A stretch of DNA of 38,605 bases from Flavobacteriales bacterium (GTDB lineage: Bacteria > Bacteroidota > Bacteroidia > Flavobacteriales_D > Crocinitomicaceae), in assembly GCA_947497485.1 (NCBI GenBank), contig CANMHB010000022.1, forward strand, positions 1 through 38,605, in the 5' to 3' direction. Positions 1 through 10,437 of the stretch are shown here, in pieces. The notes under the pieces were generated by a model, which saw only the letters and a program-made list of their open reading frames with translations, was not told the origin of the DNA and searched no databases. Positions within the stretch are counted from its first letter, which is position 1. Every line of letters begins with the position of its first letter. The position numbers were made by a program, and so were the translations under genes.

Positions 1-3000
1 ATGCCGCTGTGGCGTTTGTCCAAGCATCATCTGATATTACATTCGATGAAAAACCATTTCCTGTTGATGGACCACCTGCTGACGATATCATTCCGTTTGA
101 ATTAATATTCGTTATGTTGTATCCTGTAATAGAAACCCCATTCGTTGAACTTCCTAAATTTAATCCGCTTACAACATCACTGCAAACAGAAGCCGTTTGA
201 TTGCTTACAACAGGCTCTGGATTGACAGTAACTGTAACTGAAAATGGATCACCTTCACATCCGTTTGAGGTTACAGGAACCACCGTGTAAATTACATTTA
301 CAGGTACACCTGTGGTATTCGTAAAAGCATCATCAGACAGCGCATTTGCACTTAAACCATTTAAAGCGGCTGCCCCACCTGAAGAAACTGTAAGTCCATT
401 CAACGAAAGTGCTGTTACATTGTAAGTTGCCGCTGGAGCAATAGTGCTTGAATTAAATGATACACCCAAAGGCTCATCTGAACATACCGTTAAATTCTGA
501 TTCAAAACTGAAGGCAATGGATAAACTTTTACTGAATCCAACATATTGATAAATCCACCACATGGACCATTCGAAACATAAATTGCAGGCAAATAGGATA
601 AAGTCGTGGCTAAACTATTTTCATAAGTATAAGAGTTATTTACAGTAGCGTTATCAGTAATGTCTATGGAAATACCTCCGTTAATTCCTAGGGGGAAAAA
701 CAATGCCTCTGTTACGTTATTGGTTACAATGTTGTAATTTACGGTTAAATCTGAACAACCAGTATGATTGGATGTATACGCAATTGTGCCTTCAGGGCCG
801 CCTACGAAGACTTGTCCAATAGTTTGAGGACCTACAATACATCCAGTATTTGAAGCAATTTGCAAATTAATATCATAACTGCCGGCTTGAGGAAAACCAA
901 CGCTTGGCTCCCATTCGTTTGAGGTGCTTGGATTTGGAGGTAACCCAAGTGGATTTGTATTTTGAAATGTCCATACAGCACTCTGATTATCAACATTATT
1001 ATACGAATTATTGATAAATTGAATCACGCTATTTACAGAAAAACAATCAATATCGGAAGGATCCGAAACACTAATTACTGGGTTGAAAACTGAGATTTCA
1101 TGGATGATTGTATCTTTGCATCCTAGGTTATCTTGAATTATCAATTGAACGTCAAAGTTATCCTCATCGAAAAAATCAATAGTCACATTTTGGGAGGTAC
1201 TTAATGACCCAGCTTGTAACGCCCAATTTTTAGGTGGGTTTTGCGGTGTCACTGACCAAGTATAACCTAAAGCAGATGAACCTACTGAAGTATTTGTTGT
1301 GATTACAGATTGGTTTTCACAAATAAAATCTTCATTTAGAGTGAAAGCTGCAACTGGTTTTATGATATTTACTATTTTAGATGTTGTTCTAGTGCAACCA
1401 TATGCACTAATGTCTGTTAATGTCACGACATACGAACCAGGAGAAGAATATTGGTGACAAATCGTTACAGAATTGCCTGATACGATTGTTCCATCTCCAA
1501 AATCCCAAGTTCGACTGGTTATTCCATTGGGCTGGGAAGGCGAATTAGTTGATAATGGCGCAACCATTAAATCTTCAAAACAAATTTGATTATCCAAGCA
1601 ATATTGATTTGAAGGTGTAGAATTTTGAATTGAAAAATCATTGATTATTCCATGCAGCTTTACGGCCTTCTGAACAATTTGAGAACATAACGTACTATCT
1701 GATGATGAAACTTTATTTAATTTACGATTTGTTAATTGAACATAATAAATTCCTGGTGTAAGAAAATTTGAGGAACTCAAGTCAATATATTTTATAGTTC
1801 CGGTATTGTTATTTGATGGATATAATGTTGCTGGTGCAGTGGCCCCTGATGTACTGTTTGGATTTGTGTAAACTTGCCACGAACTGTAAGATGTATTGTT
1901 TAACGGCGAACCAGTACAAGGAGTACTAAATTGTGGAAAAGGAGTCTCATTTATTAAAAACATCCTATCTCCTATGCAAAATTCATTTGTATCCAAAATT
2001 ACGCATGAGTTTGAACAGCTTCCTGCAAAGCTTGATGGACATGGTGTGCAATTGCCTTGGGTTTTGTAGGTATTAAAAGCAGTTGTATTATTTGGGAAAA
2101 CCTTTATATTTCTTGTTAGCTGTGTAACACAAGATCCTTGGGAATAATTTAATGTAACTGTAAAAGAAGATTCTACGCCTGCACAATTTGCTGTACTTGG
2201 CACAGAAAATGTGTGTGCAGGATTAGCTGATGTTGAGGTATTATCAACTCCTGAACCAGGATCACCGAAATTCCAAAGAAAAGTACCTGTAGCAGGACAA
2301 TTTGGACAAGAAAACGAACGGTCATCTTGGTCATTACAATTTAACGCTGAAACTGATATTGCAGCATTTGCTAAACCTAAAACCGTAACATTAATGGTTT
2401 GAGGAGTTCCTTGACAAATTCTAATTCTATTTGAACTCGGACCAAACATCTTGTAAGGTGTCGCAGTTATTGTATAGGTGCCAGCTGTAAGGTAAATATT
2501 ACAGGCTTGTCCTGGCGGAAGCATTTTAACCGTACCATCACCAAAATCCCAAACAACAGTATCTGTGATGTTAGTTGGTAACCAATCGGCGAAATTTAGG
2601 CACAAATTGTCTCCAGTACAAATTGGGGCAATACTATTTTGAACAATATAACCATTCGCAACCTGTGAACCGGCTGGTCCAACAGTTATAGAATTAGAAT
2701 AGACATCGTTATCTGAACAACCATAAATGTTCGTAGTCTGCATTGTTACTGACCATTGTCCTGTTGTATTGTAAGGACCTACATTGCTTGGACTAAAACT
2801 ATTGCTTGTTAATAACCCTGATCCAGTGTCAAAAGTCCATGATGTAGAATTGGCATTTGTAGATGTATTCGTGTAATTAACCAAATTCGTTAACGAAGGG
2901 ATACAAAATGTACTCGGCGAGGCTGAAAAACTATTCTTAGGAACTGGATTCACTGTTACAAAAACGTCATAAAGTATATCAGAAGTACAACTACCATTGA

Positions 3001-4345
3001 AAACTTTCACTTTGTAATTTACAACTTGAGGAGAATTACTTAAATTAATGATTGAATTATTAATATTTGAGGATGATATTGGTCCGCTTATGTTTGTTGC
3101 ATTCGTTACATTCGAATTATTTAATGCGTACCATTGAAAAGTGGAACCGGCGGCATCGGCCGTTAATGGAACACTCAATACCCCAGCTGAACACATTGAG
3201 GCAGTATTAGGTTGAGGACCTGTGAGAATTGGAGGATTTGCAACTGTAATTGTGACTTGCTGAGAAGCAGAACAAGCGGGGACAGTATTTGAGGTGGCGG
3301 TTACTGTATAAGTTCTTGTAACCGTAGGAGTAACTATTACTTGTGGGCCAGTTGTGGTGTTTATTTGCGTATTTGGTGTCCAAGAATAATTTTGACCTCC
3401 TGAGGCTAGTAAAGTGGTAGCCTGACCCGAACAAACTGTTGCACTGGCAGGAGAGATTGATATCTGAGGCTTCGGAAGAATTGAAACCGATACACCCTGA
3501 GTGGTTTGACAAGAATTTAAGGTGGAACTTAACACAAACTGATATGAAACAGTTGTTGCAGAGGATGTTGAATTTGTCAGAATTTCGTTTATTCCTGAAT
3601 TACCCGAAGAAACTGGCGTAGATATGCTCGCATTCGCAAGTCTATTCCAAGACCAAGTTACACCAGCAGAAGGATTTGTAGTCGGATTGTAAACGAAATT
3701 TGAACCCGAACAAACTGCGGATGGGGAAGTAGAGCTTGTTAATACCGGACTTTGAAGAACATTTACATTTTCTATTTTTGTACTTTGACAACCATTCGTG
3801 CCGATTACAGTTGTTGTGATGGTTTGGGAACCTGATGATGAAAATGTGTGATTAAAAGATGTTGAATTGTAAGTTGAGGCACCAATTGAAGTGGATAAAG
3901 AATTGTATGTCGCTGGTGAGATATTTAAGGTGTAATTACCAGAATTATTTTGACAAACAGTCGCTGGAACATTTATTGTAATTGAAGGTAGGGCATTTAG
4001 AGTTAAATAATTGATTTGAGTTATTGAAGCAGTTCCATTTACTGTTAATGTCACATTATAAGATCCATTACTACTAAGCGGAACAGAAATTTGATTAAAC
4101 GAATTGTTCCCTGAAAAAGTTTGATTGTAAGATGGACCAATTATTTGCCAAGAATAGGTCGCGTAACTATTGTTTGTTGCTTGTAAGTTAAATAAAACAG
4201 ATGAACCATCTTGATTTGCACATTTCACTGGCGCAGAAGAGCTAAATGTAGCATCTTGCGAATAAGCAAAATGAACGAATATAACTATGCACCAAAGATT
4301 TATAAATTTAGCTAAGCACGACCATGAACTTTTTAATTTTAACAT
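1..4345 (-). CDS. Giant secreted PKD/Ig-like repeat protein, N-terminal part (3' end outside window)
   Basis: I read the frame from the ATG at 4345-4343 down to position 2 and found no stop, so at least 1448 codons lie here and the C-terminus is off the left edge. Residues 1-30 form a signal peptide (hydrophobic core, then AYSQ before DATFSS). The rest is beta-rich, Thr/Ser/Asn/Val-rich and repetitive. PKD-type motifs occur as WNFGDPG near residue 691 and WDFGDG near 599 and 947. Cys-anchored words such as ATVCSGQ and TVCSD recur, and the two nearest the left edge have their Cys at about 1288 and 1388, one repeat of about 100 residues. In Bacteroidota such proteins are usually cell-surface adhesins exported by SecYEG and then by type IX secretion. 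The sorting domain would lie in the missing C-terminus, so that route is inferred. Ligand unknown. Confidence 0.88.
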   Translation of the reverse strand, partial: MLKLKSSWSCLAKFINLWCIVIFVHFAYSQDATFSSSAPVKCANQDGSSVLFNLQATNNSYATYSWQIIGPSYNQTFSGNNSFNQISVPLSSNGSYNVTLTVNGTASITQINYLTLNALPSITINVPATVCQNNSGNYTLNISPATYNSLSTSIGASTYNSTSFNHTFSSSGSQTITTTVIGTNGCQSTKIENVNVLQSPVLTSSTSPSAVCSGSNFVYNPTTNPSAGVTWSWNRLANASISTPVSSGNSGINEILTNSTSSATTVSYQFVLSSTLNSCQTTQGVSVSILPKPQISISPASATVCSGQATTLLASGGQNYSWTPNTQINTTTGPQVIVTPTVTRTYTVTATSNTVPACSASQQVTITVANPPILTGPQPNTASMCSAGVLSVPLTADAAGSTFQWYALNNSNVTNATNISGPISSSNINNSIINLSNSPQVVNYKVKVFNGSCTSDILYDVFVTVNPVPKNSFSASPSTFCIPSLTNLVNYTNTSTNANSTSWTFDTGSGLLTSNSFSPSNVGPYNTTGQWSVTMQTTNIYGCSDNDVYSNSITVGPAGSQVANGYIVQNSIAPICTGDNLCLNFADWLPTNITDTVVWDFGDGTVKMLPPGQACNIYLTAGTYTITATPYKMFGPSSNRIRICQGTPQTINVTVLGLANAAISVSALNCNDQDDRSFSCPNCPATGTFLWNFGDPGSGVDNTSTSANPAHTFSVPSTANCAGVESSFTVTLNYSQGSCVTQLTRNIKVFPNNTTAFNTYKTQGNCTPCPSSFAGSCSNSCVILDTNEFCIGDRMFLINETPFPQFSTPCTGSPLNNTSYSSWQVYTNPNSTSGATAPATLYPSNNNTGTIKYIDLSSSNFLTPGIYYVQLTNRKLNKVSSSDSTLCSQIVQKAVKLHGIINDFSIQNSTPSNQYCLDNQICFEDLMVAPLSTNSPSQPNGITSRTWDFGDGTIVSGNSVTICHQYSSPGSYVVTLTDISAYGCTRTTSKIVNIIKPVAAFTLNEDFICENQSVITTNTSVGSSALGYTWSVTPQNPPKNWALQAGSLSTSQNVTIDFFDEDNFDVQLIIQDNLGCKDTIIHEISVFNPVISVSDPSDIDCFSVNSVIQFINNSYNNVDNQSAVWTFQNTNPLGLPPNPSTSNEWEPSVGFPQAGSYDINLQIASNTGCIVGPQTIGQVFVGGPEGTIAYTSNHTGCSDLTVNYNIVTNNVTEALFFPLGINGGISIDITDNATVNNSYTYENSLATTLSYLPAIYVSNGPCGGFINMLDSVKVYPLPSVLNQNLTVCSDEPLGVSFNSSTIAPAATYNVTALSLNGLTVSSGGAAALNGLSANALSDDAFTNTTGVPVNVIYTVVPVTSNGCEGDPFSVTVTVNPEPVVSNQTASVCSDVVSGLNLGSSTNGVSITGYNITNINSNGMISSAGGPSTGNGFSSNVISDDAWTNATAA

Positions 4346-4373
4346 ATTCAAAAAAACCTATAAAAACAATTAA

Positions 4374-4381
4374 CAAAGCTA
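4374..4381 (-). promoter_or_regulatory. Putative -7 promoter element of the giant adhesin gene
   Basis: On the minus strand this reads TAGCTTTG, a full match to the Bacteroidota -7 consensus TAnnTTTG. It would give a leader of roughly 25 nt. No TTG is found at the usual -33 spacing, so the call rests on one element. Confidence 0.4.
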
Positions 4382-4476
4382 TAAAAATTAGCCCGAATCT
4401 TAAAATTAAAACGAATTAAAAACAAATTAGTTGCCTTTTTTCTAACTTCGTTCAATATTGATATTTTTCAGGTTCG

Positions 4477-7400
4477 ATGTCAGAGATCAGGGTTAAACTA
4501 AATGAATACTTAAACGATGTAAACGAGTTTGCCAAAAACGACCCGCTTTGTAACCTTGATGCCATAGAAACATTGGATTTTTCAAGTTTTATGGAAAGAA
4601 TCGATCAAACCTTGAGTTTATTTAAAAAATCTCAAAAAATCGAAAAGGAAACAGGGATAAATCCACTTTGTAAATCGATTGGCGTTATACATTTGAAAAT
4701 TTCTAACGAAATAACATATCGAACTCCTATATTTCTTCAAGAAATTCAACTTAAAAAATCTGAAGTTTCATTTGAAATTGAGGAAATAGGAAACTTTTTC
4801 TTGAATCCCTATTTGATTTTTTCATTGCAAATTAAAAATCAGGAAATTCAATCTTTTGAAGATTTTAGGAAAATTATTCCAACCTATTTTGAAATCGAAG
4901 AAGATTTTATTTTTTTAGGGAATTTCCATCCTTATCGTTTTGAAATTTTTAGAGACTTATCTGAAATAATAAAGGTTAATCGTATTTCTCCTGATTTAGG
5001 GAAATTACTGATGATTGAACATCCTGAATTAGAGCTGCAATTCAGTGCTGAAAATGTTTCTATTCAAGCAATGGATTTTGATCAAAAAACCGCATTGAAT
5101 TTATTAAAATCTCAGTCTATATTAGTTCAAGGACCTCCTGGAACGGGAAAATCTCAACTTATTTGCAACGCAATCGGTCAAGCTCTATCTAATAATTTTT
5201 CTGTGTTGATATCTTCGGAGAAAAAAGCTTCTCTTGATGCCGTTTTCGGGAGGTTGAAATCCAATGGTCTTGATAAATTTTGTCTTGTAAATTATGCCAA
5301 AAACGAGCACAAATCTATTATTTCTGATTTAAAGAAAACTTGGGATTATTTAAACAAAAACAGAACAGCTAAACAATTAAAATTTGAGGATAATTTTCTC
5401 TTTAAATCATTACTCGAAGAACTTATTTTAAGTCCTAAAATTGAAGGTTTAAGCCTAAGTGAACTTGTTTCAAGCATCGGAGGAACAAGCTTTTCATTCG
5501 TTGAAAACACAGTGAAATTAGATGAATTTCAATCAATTGAAAATAAGATAAACCTTTTATCAGCGGACAACTTTTCAACTTTGTTTAAATTAAATTTCAA
5601 CGAGGATTGGGATGGTTCCAAAATATTGAATCGAATTAGCGATTGTTTTGAACTCTTAAAGAAATTAGAAAACTATCAACCTATAAAATCGAAAAAGGAT
5701 TTTGACCAATTAATTCGAAACTTAGGAATTATTGAAAGATTTACATCTAGCATATTCAATCAATACGGGAAACTTATTATTTCAAAAGCAAAGGTTGTCA
5801 AACGAATTTATCTCGAAAATTTAAAACTAGAAAAGAATGAACTAAAATGGCAAAATAAGCTTGATCACTGGAAAAAAATTCCAACTATTCAGGAATTAGA
5901 AATTCTGAGAAAATATGCAGCTGAAAAATCGATTCAAATGCGTATTCGATTTAAATTTATGTGGAAAAAATGGGTGCGCACAACAGATTTAGATCCAATA
6001 AAAATTTGCGACGAAACTCTGGCTTTTCTAAAATTTCAACAAGAAAAAGAAAAACACAATTTAGTGCTGAAAGAATTAGGAATTGATTCTGTTAATGATC
6101 TAAAGCTAATTTATGATTTGTCGCTAAAAACTTTATCGGAAGATTGGGAGTGGTTTACGAAATTGGATACCAATCTAATAAAAGATTACAAGAATATTCA
6201 TCTGACTTTGTCAACCCTAAAAAGCAACCTTGAAAGGTTTTTTAATTTCAATGAAACGGATGATATTTCTGAGTATTTCAATTCGATTATAACAAACCGC
6301 GAAAAAATTCTGTCAGAAATTTTAATTATTGAAAGTTTTCCCAAATCGGCTCGTGATTTACTTCAAAAATGCAATTCGATTTCAGAATTCAAACAGAATG
6401 TTTATTTAGCAAATTGGAAAAAGAATTTCAAACATGTGATGCCACCTAGTAGCAGACAACAAAAAGAGTGGATTAATTCGGCACTAAACTACGAAAAGAA
6501 CAAAAAACAAAATTTCAAATTTCATTCAAATAATCTACTTGAAAAAATAAAATCAGAATTCGAAGATTATCATTCACTTATTGAGACACCAAATCGAAAG
6601 TTATCAATAGAAGACCAAAAACTTAAAAACGAGTTAAAGAAAGGTAAGAATATTCTAGTCAAAGAATTTGGGAAATCAAAACAATTTCGAGGATTGCGAG
6701 AACTATATGAAAGTGATGCCCGGAAATGGGTAATGCTTTTAAAGCCAATTCTCATGATGCACCCAAATCGCATCGCCACTTATTTCCCACCTGAGCCCGG
6801 TTTATTTGACCTTGGCATAATAGATGAAGCTAGTCAGATGCCTTTTAAAAATTCGATCGGAACTCTACAACGTGTAAAAAGAATTTTAATCGCGGGAGAC
6901 GAAAATCAAATGTCTCCTTCATCTTTTTTCAAGTCAAATACAAATGATCATAGTGCATTCCACCAAGCTAAATATCATTTCACAAATGCTTCTCTGAATC
7001 ATCATTATCGATCTGAAAGTGAAGAGCTTATATCCTTTTCTAATCGATACTTTTACGAAAATAACCTACGTTTTATTGAACGGGCCAGAGAAAGCAAAGA
7101 ACAAGTTCTATTTCATCATTTGGTAACAAAAGGTGAATATCATGATGGCATAAATGAAAAAGAAGCTATTGATGTATCAAACTTTATAACGAAGATATTA
7201 TCTCAAGAAAAATTGGACTTAAGTTTCGGAATCGTGGCGTTTTCAGAAGCTCAACTTCATTGTATTCAAAAGAAATTATCTCCTTCGACACTCAATATAA
7301 TTGAGGATCTAATTGAAAAAGATCATTTTTTTCTCAAATCACTCGATCAAGTCCAGGGTGATGAATGTGATGTTTTGATTATAAGTTTTGGATACGCTAA

Positions 7401-7725
7401 AAACAAAGAAGGGAAATTCGAAATGCGCTTTGGACCAATTAATCAAAATGATGGATATAAACGACTAAATGTCTTATTTTCAAGGGCAAAAAAAGAAATT
7501 CATTTTTTTAGTTCAGTTCAATATAAGGACTTTCCTATTAGTAAAAATGAAGGAGTTAATTTGTTGAAAAACTGGTTTTCAATGCTCGAAGAATCTCAAA
7601 ATTTTATGCAAAAAAAATACGAGATTAATGTTTTGGATATTTTAGAAAAAGCAAGAGATGTTGATGATTTTACACATTTAATTTCAATTTACCATGAACG
7701 AGGATGGAAGATTCTAACCACTTGA
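4477..7725 (+). CDS. Superfamily 1 DNA/RNA helicase-like ATPase (AAA_11/AAA_12 type)
   Basis: A 1082-residue P-loop helicase. Motif I is GPPGTGKS at residues 219-226 and motif II is the IIDEASQ box with Asp783-Glu784. Motif III is around [11 protein letters not shown], motif IV/Q-like HYRS at about 843-846, motif V VQGDE at 959-963 and motif [12 protein letters not shown] at 996-1005. This order fits UPF1/DNA2-like SF1 helicases. About 550 residues of Lys/Glu/Leu-rich, partly coiled-coil sequence separate motifs I and II, where the family commonly carries a long insert. Related bacterial proteins often end in a Vsr-like nuclease domain; none is evident in the roughly 75 residues after motif VI. 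The gene stands alone and its last 12 bases overlap convergent yidD. Cellular role unknown: repair, RNA processing or defence are all possible. Confidence 0.8.
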   Translation: MSEIRVKLNEYLNDVNEFAKNDPLCNLDAIETLDFSSFMERIDQTLSLFKKSQKIEKETGINPLCKSIGVIHLKISNEITYRTPIFLQEIQLKKSEVSFEIEEIGNFFLNPYLIFSLQIKNQEIQSFEDFRKIIPTYFEIEEDFIFLGNFHPYRFEIFRDLSEIIKVNRISPDLGKLLMIEHPELELQFSAENVSIQAMDFDQKTALNLLKSQSILVQGPPGTGKSQLICNAIGQALSNNFSVLISSEKKASLDAVFGRLKSNGLDKFCLVNYAKNEHKSIISDLKKTWDYLNKNRTAKQLKFEDNFLFKSLLEELILSPKIEGLSLSELVSSIGGTSFSFVENTVKLDEFQSIENKINLLSADNFSTLFKLNFNEDWDGSKILNRISDCFELLKKLENYQPIKSKKDFDQLIRNLGIIERFTSSIFNQYGKLIISKAKVVKRIYLENLKLEKNELKWQNKLDHWKKIPTIQELEILRKYAAEKSIQMRIRFKFMWKKWVRTTDLDPIKICDETLAFLKFQQEKEKHNLVLKELGIDSVNDLKLIYDLSLKTLSEDWEWFTKLDTNLIKDYKNIHLTLSTLKSNLERFFNFNETDDISEYFNSIITNREKILSEILIIESFPKSARDLLQKCNSISEFKQNVYLANWKKNFKHVMPPSSRQQKEWINSALNYEKNKKQNFKFHSNNLLEKIKSEFEDYHSLIETPNRKLSIEDQKLKNELKKGKNILVKEFGKSKQFRGLRELYESDARKWVMLLKPILMMHPNRIATYFPPEPGLFDLGIIDEASQMPFKNSIGTLQRVKRILIAGDENQMSPSSFFKSNTNDHSAFHQAKYHFTNASLNHHYRSESEELISFSNRYFYENNLRFIERARESKEQVLFHHLVTKGEYHDGINEKEAIDVSNFITKILSQEKLDLSFGIVAFSEAQLHCIQKKLSPSTLNIIEDLIEKDHFFLKSLDQVQGDECDVLIISFGYAKNKEGKFEMRFGPINQNDGYKRLNVLFSRAKKEIHFFSSVQYKDFPISKNEGVNLLKNWFSMLEESQNFMQKKYEINVLDILEKARDVDDFTHLISIYHERGWKILTT

Positions 7726-7962
7726 ATCTCTCTTTGGCACTGGATCGTGACCATGTCCACCTCCTGGTCTACAGCTCGCAATTCTTTTGATTCCTAGAAA
7801 CAATCCTTTAAAAGGTCCCCAAATCTTTAGCGCATCGATCATATAAGATGAACACGTTGGTGTGTACCTACATGAAGGCGGAAATAAGGGTGAAATTAGA
7901 AACTGATATACTTTAACCAAAAATATGAGTGGCGCAGATAAAAGTTTGTAAATGAATTTCAT
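7714..7962 (-). CDS. yidD: YidD, membrane protein insertion efficiency factor
   Basis: This 82-residue protein has the normal length and motifs of the YidD family: an amphipathic N-terminus ([20 protein letters not shown]), then [13 protein letters not shown] with the conserved cysteines, then [28 protein letters not shown]. The family sits on the inner face of the membrane and helps YidC/Sec-dependent insertion. In many bacteria it lies between rnpA and yidC; here it is isolated, with its 3' end overlapping the convergent helicase gene by 12 bases. ATG start at 7962. Confidence 0.95.
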   Translation of the reverse strand: MKFIYKLLSAPLIFLVKVYQFLISPLFPPSCRYTPTCSSYMIDALKIWGPFKGLFLGIKRIASCRPGGGHGHDPVPKRDSSG

Positions 7963-8063
7963 ACAGAATTAGGTTATTCCACATTACAATGTTACAAACT
8001 AATTCGTAACACATCCCATTTTTTTTCGTTGGATAAATATCTTTATCAAAACTCCAAATTGTT

Positions 8064-9017
8064 ATGATTAGAAAGGTAATTTGCTCAATCTTTATTTTAC
8101 AACTTTTTAAATTAATTGCTCAACCAATGAATAATTGGACCGATGAAAAAATTACGGTTAAAAAAGAAAAAAATGTCAGCACTATCATGCACGCTGAATC
8201 GATTTTCAGAGATCGTTGGGATGTTTTACCTCAACCTCAGTTTTGGAAACAAATTATGCTTCTTTCACCAGATTCATGCCTTGTTAATGTCGCTTCGAAT
8301 CGTGTTGTGCTGAAAAAAATGGCAATCAAAGACTGGAATGCGCAAACTGAAGATCAAAAGAATCAGCTGAAAGCAAATCTCCGCGCTCAGAATGGCATTA
8401 GTCCATCGGAAAAAATATTTGTAACGACAGGTAAAAATGATTTTTATAAATTCAAAGAAGTCTATCCTTCCCTTTCCAAAGGTGTCGCGGCATTCGAGAA
8501 ATTTGGCGTGGATCCTTGGTATGCGCAAGCAATTCTTTTAATCGAAAGCCCTGGACAATTAAAGAAATCAGTTTCGGGAGCCTATGGAGCCTTTCAACTT
8601 ATGCCAGATGTTGCCCGTGCTCAAGGTCTAACAGTAAATGCTACTGTTGATGAACGAAAAGATTTTGAACGTTGTGCTTATGGTTCAGCACGCTTATTAA
8701 GTAAAGTTTGTATCCCTGAAGCAAGAAAAATTCTTGATAAACACAATTTATCCTACAACGAAAATGACCTTTGGTTCCGATTGTTTGTTTTACATGTTTA
8801 TCATGCAGGAGCTGGTAATGTAGCCGCTGTAATGAACAAAATTCAACCAAAAATTGGTTCGCAACAAATCATATTAGATATGTGGCAAAATACGGCTGGA
8901 GGTTTTGGTAATAATTCTCAGAATTACTCACAACTGGCGCTTGCTGCTCAGCTTATTTTACACGATATGGTTTACGAGCAATGCGATGAAATTTCAGCTT
9001 GCTCATCATCACGCTAG
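8064..9017 (+). CDS. Secreted lytic transglycosylase (SLT domain)
   Basis: A 317-residue protein with an N-terminal signal peptide (about residues 1-20, ending LFKLIAQ). The SLT/lysozyme-like domain starts near residue 145: the catalytic Glu is Glu161 in LLIES, followed by SGAYGAFQLMPDVA and, further on, VLHVYHAGAGNVAAV. These are the signature blocks of family 1 lytic transglycosylases, which cleave the MurNAc-GlcNAc bond of peptidoglycan and leave a 1,6-anhydro end. The N-terminal ~120 residues (including INPLS-free, Lys/Glu-rich stretches) show no domain I recognise. It would act in the periplasm. It is monocistronic; its last 4 bases overlap the convergent msrB end. Which subfamily, and whether it works in growth or remodelling, cannot be told. 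Confidence 0.88.
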   Translation: MIRKVICSIFILQLFKLIAQPMNNWTDEKITVKKEKNVSTIMHAESIFRDRWDVLPQPQFWKQIMLLSPDSCLVNVASNRVVLKKMAIKDWNAQTEDQKNQLKANLRAQNGISPSEKIFVTTGKNDFYKFKEVYPSLSKGVAAFEKFGVDPWYAQAILLIESPGQLKKSVSGAYGAFQLMPDVARAQGLTVNATVDERKDFERCAYGSARLLSKVCIPEARKILDKHNLSYNENDLWFRLFVLHVYHAGAGNVAAVMNKIQPKIGSQQIILDMWQNTAGGFGNNSQNYSQLALAAQLILHDMVYEQCDEISACSSSR

Positions 9018-9388
9018 GCAGGAATAAACTTAATTGAAAGTGAATTTACACAGTGCCTCGTGTTTGTTGGCGTGAAATTCTCTCCTTCAAAAATATGTCC
9101 TAAATGTCCTTTACAATTCTTACAAACAATTTCAATTCTTCGACCATCTGCATCTAGAATTCGCTCAACGTTTTTTTCAATATTTGAATCAAAGGCAGGC
9201 CATCCACATCCGGAATTAAATTTGCTTTCGCTTGTATATAGTTCTGATTCACAGCGTTTACAAACATAAACTCCCTTTTCATAAAACTTATCATAAATCC
9301 CTGTAAATGGATATTCGGTTCCTTTATTTTCAATTACATATCGTTCTTCAGAAGATAGCTGATTCCAGTTTTCAGGATTTAATGGCAT
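9014..9388 (-). CDS. msrB: Peptide-methionine (R)-S-oxide reductase MsrB
   Basis: A 124-residue stand-alone MsrB without the MsrA fusion seen in some species. Two CxxC pairs (Cys43/Cys46 in CKRC and Cys89/Cys92 in CKNC) form the structural zinc site. SGCGWPAF holds Cys61, at the position that serves as the resolving cysteine in many MsrBs, and RHCVNS holds the catalytic Cys113. The enzyme reduces methionine-R-sulfoxide in proteins using thioredoxin. No signal peptide, so it is cytoplasmic. It is the last gene of the asnB-menC-msrB run, and its start overlaps the end of menC by 17 bases, implying translational coupling. The functional link to menC and asnB is not obvious. Confidence 0.95.
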   Translation of the reverse strand: MPLNPENWNQLSSEERYVIENKGTEYPFTGIYDKFYEKGVYVCKRCESELYTSESKFNSGCGWPAFDSNIEKNVERILDADGRRIEIVCKNCKGHLGHIFEGENFTPTNTRHCVNSLSIKFIPA

Positions 9389-10436
9389 CTTGTTTCAATT
9401 TTAAATAACCTTGCTCAATAACCAAGTTTGTGGGCAAATTGTTCGTGTAAAGACCTCCTGTCCCTAGTCCTTGCGGAAGCGTAACGGGATAATTAGCTGT
9501 AAACTGTGCAATTGCATTCAAACCTATGGAAGACTCTAAGGCTGACGTGATCCACCAACCAATTTTTCGTTCTTCGGCAAGTTCAATCCATTCTGCACAA
9601 CCAGAAAAACCACCATGCAGGCTCGGTTTCAGAATTATGAACTGTGGTTTGATGTTGTTAAATAACTGAATTTTAGACTCTTTACTATAAATTCCAATGA
9701 GTTCTTCGTCTAATGCAATTGGAATAATATTCTCATTACAAAGCATTTTCATTTCATTCCAATTCCCTGCAGCAATAGGTTGTTCAATCGAATGAACGTT
9801 TAATTTGCGAAGTTCAGTTAAAATATTTCTAGCTTCAATTGGATTAAACGCACCATTTGCATCAACACGAATAGTTATATCCTCTGCGGAATAATCATTT
9901 CGAATTTGTTCAATCAAGGCTAATTCATCCTGAATGGAAATAGCGCCAATCTTCAATTTGATTGTCTTGAATCCCAAATTCAATTTCTCCTCAATTTGGG
10001 CTTTCATGTTTTCTTTTGTTTCCATCCAAATCAAGCCATTGATGGGAATTGAAGTTTGCCCAAAACTAAACTCATTTTTAAAAATGATTTCTTTCCCTCC
10101 ATTTGAATAATCTAATAAAGCCGTTTCTACGCCAAAAATCAAAGATGGGAATTGCAAAAATTGAAACTTAACCTGTTCAATTATTTGTTCAATCGCGGAA
10201 CTCGATAGAAATAAATCATTTAAAAAATCAATCAAGCGATTAATCTCATATTCATAAGTTTCTTCATCTATAAAATCGGGAGACAAACCCGGTATAACGC
10301 TGAATTCGCCCGTTCCTTTAATTCCCTTTTTATCTTCGATTGTTAAAATCCAAGAAGGCTTGTCGTAAAGAACGCCTCGACTTGTTCCACTCGGTTTTTT
10401 GAAGTGTAATAAATGCTTGTGAATTGAAATTTTCAT
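9372..10436 (-). CDS. menC: o-Succinylbenzoate synthase MenC (enolase superfamily)
   Basis: A 354-residue enolase-superfamily barrel enzyme. The acid/base lysine pair lies in KLKIG (Lys160/Lys162). The metal ligands are Asp192 in RVDANGAF, Glu218 in IEQP and Asp243 in ALDEE, and the second catalytic lysine is Lys270 in ILKPSLHGGFSG. SALESSIGLNAIAQ near the C-terminus fits MenC better than the dipeptide epimerases. It would dehydrate SHCHC to o-succinylbenzoate in menaquinone synthesis. The neighbours are not men genes, so the alternative within the superfamily (N-acylamino acid racemase or dipeptide epimerase) is not excluded. One base separates its start from the asnB stop, and its end overlaps msrB. 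Confidence 0.82.
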   Translation of the reverse strand: MKISIHKHLLHFKKPSGTSRGVLYDKPSWILTIEDKKGIKGTGEFSVIPGLSPDFIDEETYEYEINRLIDFLNDLFLSSSAIEQIIEQVKFQFLQFPSLIFGVETALLDYSNGGKEIIFKNEFSFGQTSIPINGLIWMETKENMKAQIEEKLNLGFKTIKLKIGAISIQDELALIEQIRNDYSAEDITIRVDANGAFNPIEARNILTELRKLNVHSIEQPIAAGNWNEMKMLCNENIIPIALDEELIGIYSKESKIQLFNNIKPQFIILKPSLHGGFSGCAEWIELAEERKIGWWITSALESSIGLNAIAQFTANYPVTLPQGLGTGGLYTNNLPTNLVIEQGYLKLKQDAIKS

Positions 10437-10437
10437 G

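Noticed and set aside
3207..3621. Frames of 101 (minus) and 60 (plus) residues within the adhesin gene
   Set aside because: Both are out of frame with the continuous 1448-codon adhesin frame, which I read through without a stop.
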